Source: DASSUW01 sp963789005 (GTDB lineage: Bacteria; Actinomycetota; Thermoleophilia; Solirubrobacterales; Solirubrobacteraceae). Taken from it: DNA of 64,000 nt. Shown here piece after piece: positions 33,576-42,070 of the stretch. Each line of letters starts with the position of its first letter. Position 1 is the stretch's first letter. Under the pieces are notes generated by a model. The model saw nothing but the letters and a program-made list of their open reading frames with translations, made no database searches and was not told where the DNA came from. The translations under genes were made by a program, and so were the position numbers. The stretch spans positions 310,001 through 374,000 of the forward strand of contig CAWBIZ010000011.1 of NCBI GenBank assembly GCA_963789005.1, in the 5' to 3' direction.

Positions 33576-35447
33576 GTGACCTGGCTGGCGCGCGCGGTCT
33601 TCGTCGTGCTCGTCGGCGCGACGTTCGCGGCGTTCTTCGCCGCCCAGCGGATCAAGGGTGAGGCCGCTGTCGCGAAGGTGCGCTCGCTCGAGCGCGTGTT
33701 CTCCCCCAACGGCGACGGCGCGCGCGACGTCGCCGAGTTCCGCGTCACCCTGCGCGAGCCGGGCCGGATCTCGGTCGACGTCGTCGACCGCAGCGGCAGC
33801 GCCGTGCGGCGCCTCGCCGACGACGCGAGCGTGACGCCGCCGTCGGCGCTCGCGCTGCGCTGGGACGGCCGCACCGACGCCGGCATCCGCGTGCCGGACG
33901 GCCGCTACCGGATGCGCGTGACGCTGCGGCGCGAGGGTCGCTCGGTGATCCCGCCGCGGACCACCGTCGTCGACACCGCGCCGCCGCGGCCGCGCGTGCG
34001 CACGATCGCGCCCGGCCCGATCGTCGGGCCGCGGCCGGGGCCCCTGCGGATCGAGGTCCGCGACGTGCCGGTGGGGCGCCCGAAGAGCGCCCGCATCGTG
34101 CGCATGGACGGCGGCGAGCCGCGCGTCGTCGCCGAGCTCCCGCCGGTGCGCGGTACGCGCACGCTCACCTGGGACGGGCGGGTGGACGGGAGCCCGGCGC
34201 CCGCCGGCGTCTATCTCGTCCAGATCAGCGCCCGCGACCGCGCCGGCAACCTCGGCCGTGCCCCCGCCGAGCTCCCGCCGCTGCCGGGCCAGTCGCGCGG
34301 GCGCCCGGGCATCACCGTGCGGGGGATCGTCGCCGAGCCGCCCGCGCGGCCGGTCACCGCGAAGCGGCTGGTGCGGATCAACGTCGACGCCCGCCGGCGC
34401 CCGTACCGCTGGCTCCTGCGCCGCGCCGGCACGCGCAAGGCGGTCCTCCGCGGCCGCGAGGCGGCCGGCCAGCCGGTCGAGCTCCGGGCGCCGACCGGGG
34501 ACTCCGGCCTCTACGTGCTCGAGCTGACGGCCGGCAGGCAGTCGACGGCCGTGCCGATCCCGGTGCAGTCGCGCCGCCGGGCGAACATGCTCGTCGTCGT
34601 GCCGGTCATGACCTGGTTCGGCACGGACGAGGTCGACCAGGACGGCGACGGGGTGCCGAACACGCTGCCATCGAGCCGGCCGGTCAACTGGCCGCGCGTG
34701 CTGGCCGGCGGCCTGCCGGATGACCTCGTACGCAACGTCGCGCCGCTGCTTGCCCACCTCGACCGCGCGAAGATCCGCTACGACCTCACGACCGACCTCG
34801 ACCTCGCGCTCTCGACGGGCCCGCGCGCCTCGGACCGCCGCGGGGTCCTGCTGGCCGGCGCCGAGCGCTGGGTGACCCGCCCGTACGCGCGGCGGCTGCG
34901 CCGCTACGTGGTCGACGGCGGGCGGCTCGCCAGCTTCGGCACCGAGAGCCTGCGGCGCGGCGTCACCGTCGTGCGCAACGACGCCCGGTCCGCCGGGCAG
35001 CTGGTGCGGCCGACGCAGCCCTCGCCGCAGGACCCGTTCGGCACCCGGCTCGAGCCGCTGCGCCGCGCCGACGCGCCCGCGACGCTCGCGCTGATCGGCG
35101 GCGACGCCGGGGCAGGCGTGCTCGAGGGCTTCGACGGGGCGCTCGAGGGCTTCAGCGTGCTCGAGGAGAGCCGCCCGCCGGCGTCCGGCCGCGGGCAGCT
35201 CCAGGCCGCGCTCGGCGTCGAGACCGCGCCGCCCGAGGAGACCGAGGGCGTTCCCGAGGAGCTCCCGCCGCCCGCGCTCCCGGCGCTCGCCTCCACGGAG
35301 CTCGGCGAGGGCGTGATGATCCGCGTCGGCCTGCCGGAGTGGGCGCAGCGGCTCGAGGACCGCCAGGTGTCGCAGATCACGCTCAACATCGCGGACATCC
35401 TGCGCGGCGTCCGGCCGCGCATCCGCTCCGTGCCGACAGGGCGCTAA
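33576..35447 (+). CDS. Secreted/anchored protein with FlgD-type Ig-like repeats
   Basis: 623 residues from GTG 33576. One N-terminal helix (residues ~5-25) is followed by a calcium-like SPNGDGARD segment and Ig-like domains of the FlgD/gliding-motility type (RWDGRTDAGIRVPDGRYRM, TWDGRVDGSPAPAGVYLVQI). The C-terminal ~250 residues resemble the large subunit of N,N-dimethylformamidase-like proteins (NMLVVVPVMTWFG, VDGGRLASFGTESL). Despite the FlgD-Ig label it is not a flagellar gene. It probably acts at the cell surface together with the preceding polysaccharide genes. Confidence 0.75.
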   Translation: MTWLARAVFVVLVGATFAAFFAAQRIKGEAAVAKVRSLERVFSPNGDGARDVAEFRVTLREPGRISVDVVDRSGSAVRRLADDASVTPPSALALRWDGRTDAGIRVPDGRYRMRVTLRREGRSVIPPRTTVVDTAPPRPRVRTIAPGPIVGPRPGPLRIEVRDVPVGRPKSARIVRMDGGEPRVVAELPPVRGTRTLTWDGRVDGSPAPAGVYLVQISARDRAGNLGRAPAELPPLPGQSRGRPGITVRGIVAEPPARPVTAKRLVRINVDARRRPYRWLLRRAGTRKAVLRGREAAGQPVELRAPTGDSGLYVLELTAGRQSTAVPIPVQSRRRANMLVVVPVMTWFGTDEVDQDGDGVPNTLPSSRPVNWPRVLAGGLPDDLVRNVAPLLAHLDRAKIRYDLTTDLDLALSTGPRASDRRGVLLAGAERWVTRPYARRLRRYVVDGGRLASFGTESLRRGVTVVRNDARSAGQLVRPTQPSPQDPFGTRLEPLRRADAPATLALIGGDAGAGVLEGFDGALEGFSVLEESRPPASGRGQLQAALGVETAPPEETEGVPEELPPPALPALASTELGEGVMIRVGLPEWAQRLEDRQVSQITLNIADILRGVRPRIRSVPTGR

Positions 35448-35995
35448 CGCACGTCGGCGCGTTCGGAGCCGAGCCGGCCGCTCTCGATGCCGAGCGCCTC
35501 CATGCGCTCCCACAGCGGGAGGTTCTGCGTGTGCGCGGGGCCGTCGCCGCGCTCGACGCGCACCGCGGCTCGCTCGAGCGCGAGCTCGTGCAGCGGCCCC
35601 GAGGCCTCCGGCGGAGGGCCGTACCACAGCTCCGCGTCGGGGTGGAGCGCGATCAGCGCCCGGGCGAGCGGGTACTGCAGGGCGTCGAAGACCACGAGCA
35701 CGCGCGGGTAGCCCGGCAGGCGCATGCGGCGGGCCTGCACGCCCGCGAGGCCGTCCGCGACCGCCTCGCCGAGCCGGCGCGCGGCCGTGTAGGAGAGCCG
35801 CGGCGGGTCGACGGCGCCGACGCCGGGCGCGGTCAGCAGGTCCTCAGCGCGCTCGCGCAGCTCGAAGGCCTCGAGCGCCACGGGCAGCAGGAGCACGCAC
35901 AGCGGCCGAATGCGGCCCTGCCGGTCGGCGGCGTCGGCGACCGCTCCCCAGCCGCGGGCAGCGCGCCAGCCGAGGCTGGCGCCGGGGTCGCTCAT
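35444..35995 (-). CDS. Hypothetical protein downstream of glycosyltransferase
   Basis: 183 residues, soluble, starting MSDPGASLGWRAARGWGAVA. Central part GYPRVLVVFDALQYPLARAL and WYGPPPEASGPLHELAL suggest an alpha/beta fold, perhaps nucleotide-sugar binding, but I do not recognise a family. It overlaps the GT2 gene (ATGA) and its stop overlaps the convergent gene ending at 35447. Confidence 0.6.
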   Translation of the reverse strand: MSDPGASLGWRAARGWGAVADAADRQGRIRPLCVLLLPVALEAFELRERAEDLLTAPGVGAVDPPRLSYTAARRLGEAVADGLAGVQARRMRLPGYPRVLVVFDALQYPLARALIALHPDAELWYGPPPEASGPLHELALERAAVRVERGDGPAHTQNLPLWERMEALGIESGRLGSERADVR

Positions 35996-36645
35996 GGCGC
36001 GTCGTGGCGCACGGCGCGCGCCTCGGGCACGTGCAGGACGTCCCAGCCGCGGCGGTGCAGGCGGCGGCAGAAGTCGACCTCGTCGGTGCCGAACCAGTCG
36101 ACCGCCTCGGCGGCCGAGCGGCGCACGAGCAGCGCCGACGCCGTCGCCCAGTCGACGGTGCTCACGCCTTCGCCCTGGCTCTGGACGAGCATGCGGCGAC
36201 CGGCGCCGAGCCGGCCCAGCGCCCGCGTCCAGCGGCTCGGGAAGCGCCAAGCGGACGGCTGCACGACCCCCTCGGGGTTCACGAGCGTCGCCGCCGCGGC
36301 AGCGGCCGCGTCGGCGCCGGACAGCGCGCGGTGGAGCGCCGCCGTCGCCCCGGGCTCGAGCTCGGAGTCCTCGTCGAGCAGCAGGCAGAACCGCCCGCGG
36401 GCCCGGCGCAGCAGGTCGGCGGCGTTCTCGCTGCTGTCGCGGCGGCGGCGCAGCGGGATCACGTCGGTGGTCGCGGCGTGCGAGCGCGCGGCGTCGGCCG
36501 ACCCGTCGTCCGACGCGTTGTCGAGCACGAGCGTCTCGGTCCCGAACGACACCGTCGAGCGCTCACGCGCGATCGCGTCGAGGCAGTAGCTCAGCAGCTG
36601 GCGCCGCTCGGTGTTGATCACGCAGTAGCTGAGCTCCACATCCAT
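35992..36645 (-). CDS. Family 2 glycosyltransferase
   Basis: 217 residues. The GT-A fold N-terminus SYCVINTERRQLLSYCLDAI is followed by the UDP-binding motif LVLDNASDDGSADAA and a DxD-like LLLDEDSELEP. The acceptor half has DWATASALLVRRSA and DEVDFCRRLHRRGW, as in rhamnosyl- or mannosyltransferases. It is short for the family (usually ~280), lacking C-terminal helices. It probably adds a sugar to surface polysaccharide. Confidence 0.85.
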   Translation of the reverse strand: MDVELSYCVINTERRQLLSYCLDAIARERSTVSFGTETLVLDNASDDGSADAARSHAATTDVIPLRRRRDSSENAADLLRRARGRFCLLLDEDSELEPGATAALHRALSGADAAAAAAATLVNPEGVVQPSAWRFPSRWTRALGRLGAGRRMLVQSQGEGVSTVDWATASALLVRRSAAEAVDWFGTDEVDFCRRLHRRGWDVLHVPEARAVRHDAP

Positions 36646-36686
36646 GCGGTCGGGATACTGCCAGCGCGGCGGGCCGTCCGGACCTG

Positions 36687-37388
36687 CTAGGGAACGTTCT
36701 CGGGGCCCTGGTCGATGTACTCGGACCGGAACGTGCGGAGCGCGTCGAAGACCTGGGGGCTCATCTCGTTGCAGGTCAGCGAGTGGCCCCAGGTCGTGGC
36801 GGCGACGGCGGCGTCCATGTTCGTCGTGTTCTCGAACAGGAGCATGTGGTAGCCCTCGCTCTGCTCGGCCAGCAGGGCTTCGAGCTGCGCCACGGTCTCA
36901 GCCGACGTGCCGGCCTTGTACTGGACGTCGATCCGCCCGTGCTCGAGCGTGTGCACGAGCTTGCCGAGCTCGGGCGTCGTGCCGGGCTCGTACACGCCGT
37001 CCTCGTACCAGTCCGGGGCGTGGTTGCCGGAGGTCGGCGGGTTGGTCTCGTAGTCGGAGGCGCGGAACGCCTTGGTCTCGTGCGTGCTGCCCTCGATGTC
37101 GGGGTTGCGCAGCCTGCACGACGCGGCCTCGGCCGCCTGCTGCACGTCGCCGATCTCCTGCTCGGGCAGCGTGACGTCGCTCGCCGGCGCCGACGGCTCC
37201 GCGGCGCTGTCGTCGCCGCCGAGCGAGCCGGAGACGAGCAGCGCGACCACCGCCACGGCGGCGATCGCCGCGAGCCCGCCGAGGGCGAGCTGCATGCGCT
37301 TGCGGCGCGCGACCTTCGCCTTCTCCGCCCGCTCGCGCTCGAGCCGCTCCTGGCGGCGGCGCTCCTTTTCCTCCTGCCGGTGAGCCAC
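36687..37388 (-). CDS. DUF3105 membrane-anchored protein
   Basis: 233 residues: a strongly basic N-terminal coiled coil (QEEKERRRQERLERERAEK), one membrane helix (~33-53), and the DUF3105 domain with NPPTSGNHAPDWYEDGVY, VHTLEHGRIDV and ATTWGHSLTC. Function unknown; common in actinobacteria. GTG start at 37388, with TACACT 8 nt upstream matching the leaderless pattern. Divergent from the CsoR-type gene. Confidence 0.85.
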   Translation of the reverse strand: MAHRQEEKERRRQERLERERAEKAKVARRKRMQLALGGLAAIAAVAVVALLVSGSLGGDDSAAEPSAPASDVTLPEQEIGDVQQAAEAASCRLRNPDIEGSTHETKAFRASDYETNPPTSGNHAPDWYEDGVYEPGTTPELGKLVHTLEHGRIDVQYKAGTSAETVAQLEALLAEQSEGYHMLLFENTTNMDAAVAATTWGHSLTCNEMSPQVFDALRTFRSEYIDQGPENVP

Positions 37389-37413
37389 GGCGGCTGAGTG
37401 TAGCCAGGCAAAT

Positions 37414-37428
37414 TACCCCTGCGGGGTA
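37414..37428. promoter_or_regulatory. CsoR-type operator overlapping the regulator's -10 box
   Basis: TACCCC-TGC-GGGGTA is the G/C-tract inverted repeat typical of CsoR/CstR/RcnR-family operators. A TATCAT -10-like box (37427-37432) overlaps its right arm and lies 7 nt before ATG 37440, so binding would block transcription: autoregulation inferred. Confidence 0.7.
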
Positions 37429-37439
37429 TCATGCCCGCC

Positions 37440-37712
37440 ATGCAGGCCGACGCCCGGGCAGTGCACAACCGCCTCCGTAGGATCGAGGGCCAGGTCCGCG
37501 GCCTGCAGCGGATGGTCGACGAGGACGCCTACTGCGTCGACGTTCTCACCCAGGTGGCCGCCGTCCAGACCGCGCTCGAGCAGGTCGCCGTGCACGTGCT
37601 CGACGCCCACGTGCGCACCTGCGTGGCCGACGCGGTCGCCGACGGCGACGGCGGCACCGAGAAGCTCGACGAGCTGATGGCCGCCGTGCAGCGCTTCGCC
37701 AAGGTGCGCTAG
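37440..37712 (+). CDS. CsoR/DUF156-family metal-sensing repressor
   Basis: 90 residues from ATG 37440 (an ATG at 37431 would place the start on the -10/operator; the leaderless spacing favours 37440). The all-helical DUF156 fold starts HNRLRRIEGQVRGLQRMV. Cys32, His57 and Cys61 form the Cu(I)-binding C-H-C set of CsoR proteins. It lacks the C-x-x-C-free persulfide pattern that would specify CstR, so copper sensing is the best guess. There is no copper exporter or chaperone gene nearby; neighbours are DUF3105 (divergent) and a hydrolase (convergent). Confidence 0.9.
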   Translation: MQADARAVHNRLRRIEGQVRGLQRMVDEDAYCVDVLTQVAAVQTALEQVAVHVLDAHVRTCVADAVADGDGGTEKLDELMAAVQRFAKVR

Positions 37713-38554
37713 GCGGTCGCCCGGCGGCCGCCGCGGGCTGCCCGTGGGCGCCAGCACTCGTCGAGGAACGCGGCGATCTCGTCGGTGAGCCGATCGGGCG
37801 CGAGGCGCAGCTCGACGATCGAGTTCGCCAGCAGCAGCCGCGCATCCGGCAGCTCGTCGGCCAGGTTCCCCGCGTCCGAGAACGGGTGCACGATGTCGTG
37901 CCGGTGGCCGATCACGAGCGCCGGCGTGCGCAGCGCGCGCCGCTCCTCGACGGGCGGCGCCACGCGGCCGAAGAACAGGCCCTGGATGAGGGCGGCGCCC
38001 GGCTCGGGCTCCTGGCGGATGAGGTCGAGCAGCACGTCGGCCTGCCACGACAGGCCGCGGCTCGGCACCCGGCGCGCGAGCGCGGCCAGCGCGCGCATCG
38101 GCCGCCGTCCGAAGGTCAGGCCGAGCATCAGCGGCGTGAACGCCACTGCGCACCCGAGCAGCGCGTTGTCGAGCACGGGCATCTCCACGACCATGCCGCG
38201 CAGGCGCTCCGGCGCCAGTGCGGCGGCCTCGAGCGTCGTGTTCGCCCCCAGCGACGTGCCCATCACGACCGCTTCCTCGGCGCCCAGGTGGTCGAGCAGC
38301 GCGATCACCTCGCGGCCGAACTCGGTCATCGAGTAGCGGTTCATGTCCACCGGCCGGTCGGACGCGCCGTGCCCGAGCAGGTCGAGCGTGACCACGCGAT
38401 GGCCGCGCGCGGCGAGCGCGCGCGCCAGCTCGTCGTGCATCCGCCGGCTGAACAGGAGCCCGTGGAGGAGCACCGTCAGCCGCGGCCCGTCGCCGTACGA
38501 GCTGTACGCGAGCCGCCGGCCGGCATGGCGGAAGCTGGATGTGACAGGCGTCAC
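37709..38554 (-). CDS. Alpha/beta hydrolase
   Basis: 281 residues from GTG 38554, with TAGACT 7 nt upstream and no ribosome site. Motifs: oxyanion LLHGLLFSRRMHDELA, LDLLGHGASDRP, nucleophile elbow VMGTSLGANTTLEA (G-x-S-x-G as GTSLG), acid around TPALVIGHRHDIVHPF. The Asp and His positions of the triad fit IGHRHDIVHP and the C-terminal helix less clearly. Substrate unknown. The frame is open well upstream, inside the SDR gene, but that is shadow. Confidence 0.85.
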   Translation of the reverse strand: MTPVTSSFRHAGRRLAYSSYGDGPRLTVLLHGLLFSRRMHDELARALAARGHRVVTLDLLGHGASDRPVDMNRYSMTEFGREVIALLDHLGAEEAVVMGTSLGANTTLEAAALAPERLRGMVVEMPVLDNALLGCAVAFTPLMLGLTFGRRPMRALAALARRVPSRGLSWQADVLLDLIRQEPEPGAALIQGLFFGRVAPPVEERRALRTPALVIGHRHDIVHPFSDAGNLADELPDARLLLANSIVELRLAPDRLTDEIAAFLDECWRPRAARGGRRATA

Positions 38555-38597
38555 CTGCCGGAGTCTATTTCCGGACCGACCGCTAGCGTTCAGGTCC

Positions 38598-39464
38598 ATG
38601 GCTCGAGACACGCGCTCCCTGAACGGCACGGTCGTCGCCATCACCGGCGGCGGCCGCGGCATCGGCCGTGCGATCGGCCAGGCCGCCGCCCGCGAGGGGG
38701 CGCGCGTCGCTCTCGGCGACCTCGATCGCGCCTCCGCGGAGATCGCGGCCGCCGACCTCGGAGGCGACGCGCTCGGGCTCGGGCTCGACGTCACCGACCA
38801 CGCCGGGTTCACCGAGTTCCTCGACGAGGTCGAGCGCCGGCTCGGCCCGCTCGACGTGCTCGTCAACAACGCGGGGATCATGGCCGTCACGCCGCTCGTC
38901 GAGGAGAGCCCGGACAGCATCGCCCGCCAACTCGACCTCAACCTGCGCGCCGTCATCCACGGCACGCAGGAGGCGATGCGGCGGATGGTCCCGCGGCGCA
39001 CCGGGCACATCGTCAACGTCGCGTCGATCGCCGGCGTCACCGGCTTCCCCCACCTCGCGACGTACGCCGCCACCAAGCACGGCGTCGTCGGCCTCTCCGA
39101 GTCGGTACGGGTCGAGCTGCGCGGCACCGGGGTCGAGGTCTCGGTGGTGATGCCGAGCGTCGTGCGCACCGAGCTCGCCGCCGGGCTCGCGGAGTCGCGC
39201 GTGAAGGCGGTCGAGGTCGAGGACGTCGCCGTCGAGGTGCTCTCGGCCCTCAAGCAGCCGCGGTTCGACGTCTTCGTCCCGCGCAGCAACGGCGTGCTGC
39301 TGCGGGCCACGAGCGTGCTCCCGCGCGCGGCGCGCGAGGCGATCGGCCGCTGGCTGAAGGCCGACCAGTCGCTGCTGAAGGCCGACCGCAGCGCCCGCGC
39401 GAGCTACGAGGCGCGCGCCGCGGCCAGCGCCCCCGCCGCCGAGGAAGAGCGCAGCGCCGCCTAG
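38598..39464 (+). CDS. Short-chain dehydrogenase/reductase
   Basis: 288 residues of the classical SDR family: NAD(P) loop TGGGRGIG (residues 16-23), DVTDHAG, NNAG, catalytic Ser in VNVASIAGV and YAATK with catalytic Tyr and Lys. Asp at the end of beta-2 (LGDLDR) favours NAD over NADP. The C-terminal ~50 residues are a helical Ala/Arg extension. TAGCGT 8 nt before ATG 38598 indicates leaderless transcription. Divergent from the alpha/beta hydrolase (43 bp apart), perhaps functionally linked. Confidence 0.92.
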   Translation: MARDTRSLNGTVVAITGGGRGIGRAIGQAAAREGARVALGDLDRASAEIAAADLGGDALGLGLDVTDHAGFTEFLDEVERRLGPLDVLVNNAGIMAVTPLVEESPDSIARQLDLNLRAVIHGTQEAMRRMVPRRTGHIVNVASIAGVTGFPHLATYAATKHGVVGLSESVRVELRGTGVEVSVVMPSVVRTELAAGLAESRVKAVEVEDVAVEVLSALKQPRFDVFVPRSNGVLLRATSVLPRAAREAIGRWLKADQSLLKADRSARASYEARAAASAPAAEEERSAA

Positions 39465-40945
39465 GGCAGCCGCTCGAGGAGCGGCAGCAGCACCTCGGCG
39501 TCGTCGGCGGCGGTGACGTGGATCGCGCGCGGCTCGCGCACCCACGCGATCACGTTCAGCGTCCGCAGCCGGTCGAGCACGAACTGGAACGCCAGCGCCT
39601 GGCGGCGGGAGCGGTACTCGCGCAGCACGTCGAACGCCCAGCCGGTCGTGTGCAGCGAGTAGCTGCGCGTCGCCTCGCGGTTGCGGCGCACGAGCGCGTC
39701 CTGGTAGCCCTGGTCGCGCACCGTCGAGGTGACGATCAGCGGTGCCGTGCCGCCGATCGCGCGGACCTGCGCGCCGACGTAGAGCGCGAGCGCCAGCGCC
39801 TCCGGCCGCAGCCCGCGGTAGAGCCCGGCCGGCTCGCCGAGGCGCCGGCCCAGCTCGCCCATCTGCCGCGCGCGGCGCAGCCCGGTGACGGCCTCCGCGG
39901 CGGGGAACGCGACGATGCCGCCGGCGTCCCACGCGTCCTGGAGCTCGCCGGGCGTGCCGAAGGCGGGCGTCTCTCCGGGCGGGTGGAGCACCTCCTCGGC
40001 CGAGCCCTTCGCCCCATGCAGCGCGTCGAGCCGCTGCAGCTCGGCACCGTCCTCCCGCCACAGGCGCATGATCTCGACCGCCGCCGCGACCTTCCACCAG
40101 TAGTTCGAGGAGTCGTCGCCGAGGCTCGCGAGCCGGGCGTGGGCGCGCCGGTGCCGGCGCGGCGTGGAGTCGAAGTAGACCTCGGCGTAGGTCAGCTCGG
40201 CGTCCGAGACCACGTCGCGGATCGCCGTTTCGCCCTCGCCCGTGAAGTCGCGCAGGACGCTCTCGAGGTTGCCGATTCCCATGTGGTAGGAGACGAACGC
40301 CAGATCCTGGCGCCCGAAGCGCTCGCCGGCGAGCGCGAGGTAGCGCGCGGTGGCCGCCAGCGCCTCGGCGCCGTCGAAGCGCTCGTCCACCTGCGCCCGC
40401 CGCTCGCGCAGCGTGGCCGCACGTGCGGGCCGCCCGCGCACCTCGGCGCGGGCGATCAGGCGCGTGAGGCGCTCGCTCTGCTCGAGGTCGACGCGCATCC
40501 CGAGCAGGTTCTGCCCGGTCTCGGCCAGGATCTGGGTCAGGCCGACGGCGCTCTCGAGGCTGCCCGGCGCCCGCGCGTCCTCGCGCCCGCCGCTCTCGAG
40601 GAACACCAGTCCTTCGAGCACGTCGGCGTCCATCTCGGCGTCGTCGGCGGCGCGCTCCACGTTCGCCCGCCAGCGCGCCGTGCGCTCGGCGGTGGCCACG
40701 ACGCCGCCGGGCGAGAGCGCGTACAGCGCATGGGCGTTCCCTGCCGCGGCCCGGCGAGCGAACTCGTCCTCGCGCTCGGGGTCCCAGGCGAACGGGTCGG
40801 GCAGCGGCGAGCTGTCCTCGCCCGCGGGCCCGGGCGGCGTCGGCACCACCGGCACGCTCGCCGGCAGCGGCTCGTCGCCCGCGCGGGCGACGAGGAACAC
40901 CGCGAGCGCGGCGAACGCCAGCGCCAGGACCATGACGCGGAGCAC
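39461..40945 (-). CDS. Lytic-transglycosylase-like protein with C-terminal peptidase-like (DUF5715) domain
   Basis: 494 residues with an N-terminal membrane anchor (residues ~3-20). The first module (about 100-250) has the SLT pattern VLEGLVFLESGGRE, SAVGLTQIL and AGERFGRQDLAFVSYHMGIG, i.e. catalytic Glu in the ESGG motif. The last module has TSTVRDQGYQDALVRRNREA and SYSLHTTGWAFDVLREYRSR, a LAS-type (D-Ala-D-Ala peptidase-like) His/Asp metal site, with IHVT near the end. It probably remodels peptidoglycan outside the membrane. Confidence 0.78.
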   Translation of the reverse strand: MLRVMVLALAFAALAVFLVARAGDEPLPASVPVVPTPPGPAGEDSSPLPDPFAWDPEREDEFARRAAAGNAHALYALSPGGVVATAERTARWRANVERAADDAEMDADVLEGLVFLESGGREDARAPGSLESAVGLTQILAETGQNLLGMRVDLEQSERLTRLIARAEVRGRPARAATLRERRAQVDERFDGAEALAATARYLALAGERFGRQDLAFVSYHMGIGNLESVLRDFTGEGETAIRDVVSDAELTYAEVYFDSTPRRHRRAHARLASLGDDSSNYWWKVAAAVEIMRLWREDGAELQRLDALHGAKGSAEEVLHPPGETPAFGTPGELQDAWDAGGIVAFPAAEAVTGLRRARQMGELGRRLGEPAGLYRGLRPEALALALYVGAQVRAIGGTAPLIVTSTVRDQGYQDALVRRNREATRSYSLHTTGWAFDVLREYRSRRQALAFQFVLDRLRTLNVIAWVREPRAIHVTAADDAEVLLPLLERLP

Positions 40946-40948
40946 TGG

Positions 40949-41710
40949 TCAGGCGCGGCCGAGCAGGCGCGCGCAGCGCTCGGCGATCACGACGTGCTCC
41001 TCGAAGTCCTCGGCCCAGCCGCGCAGGTCTTCAACGGCCATCTCGCGCGTGAGCGTCATCGCGCGGCCGGCGAGCACGTCGAGCACCACGTGCGCGACCC
41101 GCGGGGCGGGCTCGTAGGCCGCCATCTCGTCCGCGCGCATCAGCCCGCTGAGGATCCGGCACGCGCCGTCGAGCAGCGCGTCGTCGACGAGGCCGTCGAG
41201 CGCCTCCTCGAGCCGGCCGCCCTCGGCGCAGGCACGTGCGGCGTGCTCGGGGTCGACGCCCTCGAGGCCGTGGCGCAGGAGCCAGGCACGGGCGTCGTCC
41301 GGAAGCCCCCGCTGCGCCGCCAGCCGGTGCACGGCCGTGGTCTTGCCCGCGCCGCTCGACACGCAGGCCACGCGCCACCAGCCCTGCACGGGGTCGCCGA
41401 GGACGGACGCCAGCGCCTCGCCCGCGGCCGGCCCCAGTGCGGCGTGCCGCGCGAGCGTCTCGAGCACCTCGGCGTCGCGCTCGTCGCCGGTGTCGCCCAG
41501 CACGGCGATGCCCAGCTCGAGCGACGCGCGGTCCGACGCGGCGTGCACGGTCGCGCGGGCGAGCTCGGCGTCGGCGACGCCGGCGTCGACGGCCTCGACG
41601 AGCGCCGCGTCCGGCTCTCCGTCGGGCAGCGCCGGGGCCGGGCCGCCGTCCCACGCCACGATCAGCTCGAGGATCGGCGGGCGTGCGCGGCGGAAGGCTG
41701 GGCGACGCAT
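40949..41710 (-). CDS. Alpha-helical hypothetical protein (HEAT-like)
   Basis: 253 residues from ATG 41710 (TACCAT 9 nt upstream). Rich in Ala/Leu/Glu/Arg helices with irregular repeats such as DAALVEAVDAGVADAELARA and DEEA-type turns, consistent with an HEAT/ARM-like solenoid. A segment SSGAGKTTAVHRLA looks like a Walker A loop but no Walker B or beta-strand context accompanies it. It ends 3 bp before the start of the transglycosylase-like gene on the same strand. Confidence 0.6.
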   Translation of the reverse strand: MRRPAFRRARPPILELIVAWDGGPAPALPDGEPDAALVEAVDAGVADAELARATVHAASDRASLELGIAVLGDTGDERDAEVLETLARHAALGPAAGEALASVLGDPVQGWWRVACVSSGAGKTTAVHRLAAQRGLPDDARAWLLRHGLEGVDPEHAARACAEGGRLEEALDGLVDDALLDGACRILSGLMRADEMAAYEPAPRVAHVVLDVLAGRAMTLTREMAVEDLRGWAEDFEEHVVIAERCARLLGRA

Positions 41711-41756
41711 TCCGCAGCGATGGTAGGAGGGAGCCGCTGCTGGGTACGTCGCATGC

Positions 41757-42008
41757 ATGCGCATCAGACGACGCAAGAGCCGCAAGTCCCAGGCGGCCGA
41801 CCTCCTGGGCACCTACCTGAAGCTCAAGGCTGCGAGCAAGGCGACCAAGGGCGCCCGCAAGGCAGCCAAGGGCACGGCGGCCTACCAGGTCGCCAAGCGC
41901 ACGCCGTTCATCCGGCGCGTGCCGCTGATCCTCGCGGGCGCGGGCGCCGCGGCCTTCGTGGCCGTCAAGGCGCGCGGCGGCGGCGGAAACCAGCCCGCAT
42001 CCGCCTGA
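41757..42008 (+). CDS. Small basic protein with C-terminal membrane helix
   Basis: 83 residues. The N-terminal two-thirds is Lys/Arg/Ala-rich (MRIRRRKSRKSQAADLLGTY, SKATKGARKAAKGTAA), followed by a hydrophobic helix VPLILAGAGAAAFVAV and a Gly-rich end. Unknown function; a tail-anchored or nucleic-acid/membrane-associated protein is conceivable. Confidence 0.6.
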   Translation: MRIRRRKSRKSQAADLLGTYLKLKAASKATKGARKAAKGTAAYQVAKRTPFIRRVPLILAGAGAAAFVAVKARGGGGNQPASA

Positions 42009-42019
42009 AGACCACCTGA

Positions 42020-42053
42020 GGGGTCAGACCCTTTAGACAGTGGGTCTGACCCC
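42020..42053. terminator. Inverted repeat between convergent genes (shared palindromic motif)
   Basis: GGGGTCAGACCC (42020-42031) pairs with GGGTCTGACCCC (42042-42053) across a 10-base loop. It lies between the gene ending at 42008 (+) and that ending at 42071 (-), so it can end both. The 16-mer GGGTCAGACCCTTTAG at 42021-42036 recurs exactly at 60371-60386. Confidence 0.65.
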
Positions 42054-42070
42054 TTCATGTGCGCGACGGG

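Noticed and set aside
33576..35447. Flagellar hook-cap gene flgD
   Set aside because: Only the Ig-like fold is shared with FlgD; the protein is 623 residues with a membrane helix and a different C-terminal domain, and it is far from the flagellar remnants.
41338..41380. Walker A ATPase loop in the 253-residue helical protein
   Set aside because: SSGAGKTT appears without a following Walker B or the alpha/beta order of a P-loop domain; surrounding sequence is helical repeats, so it is probably fortuitous.
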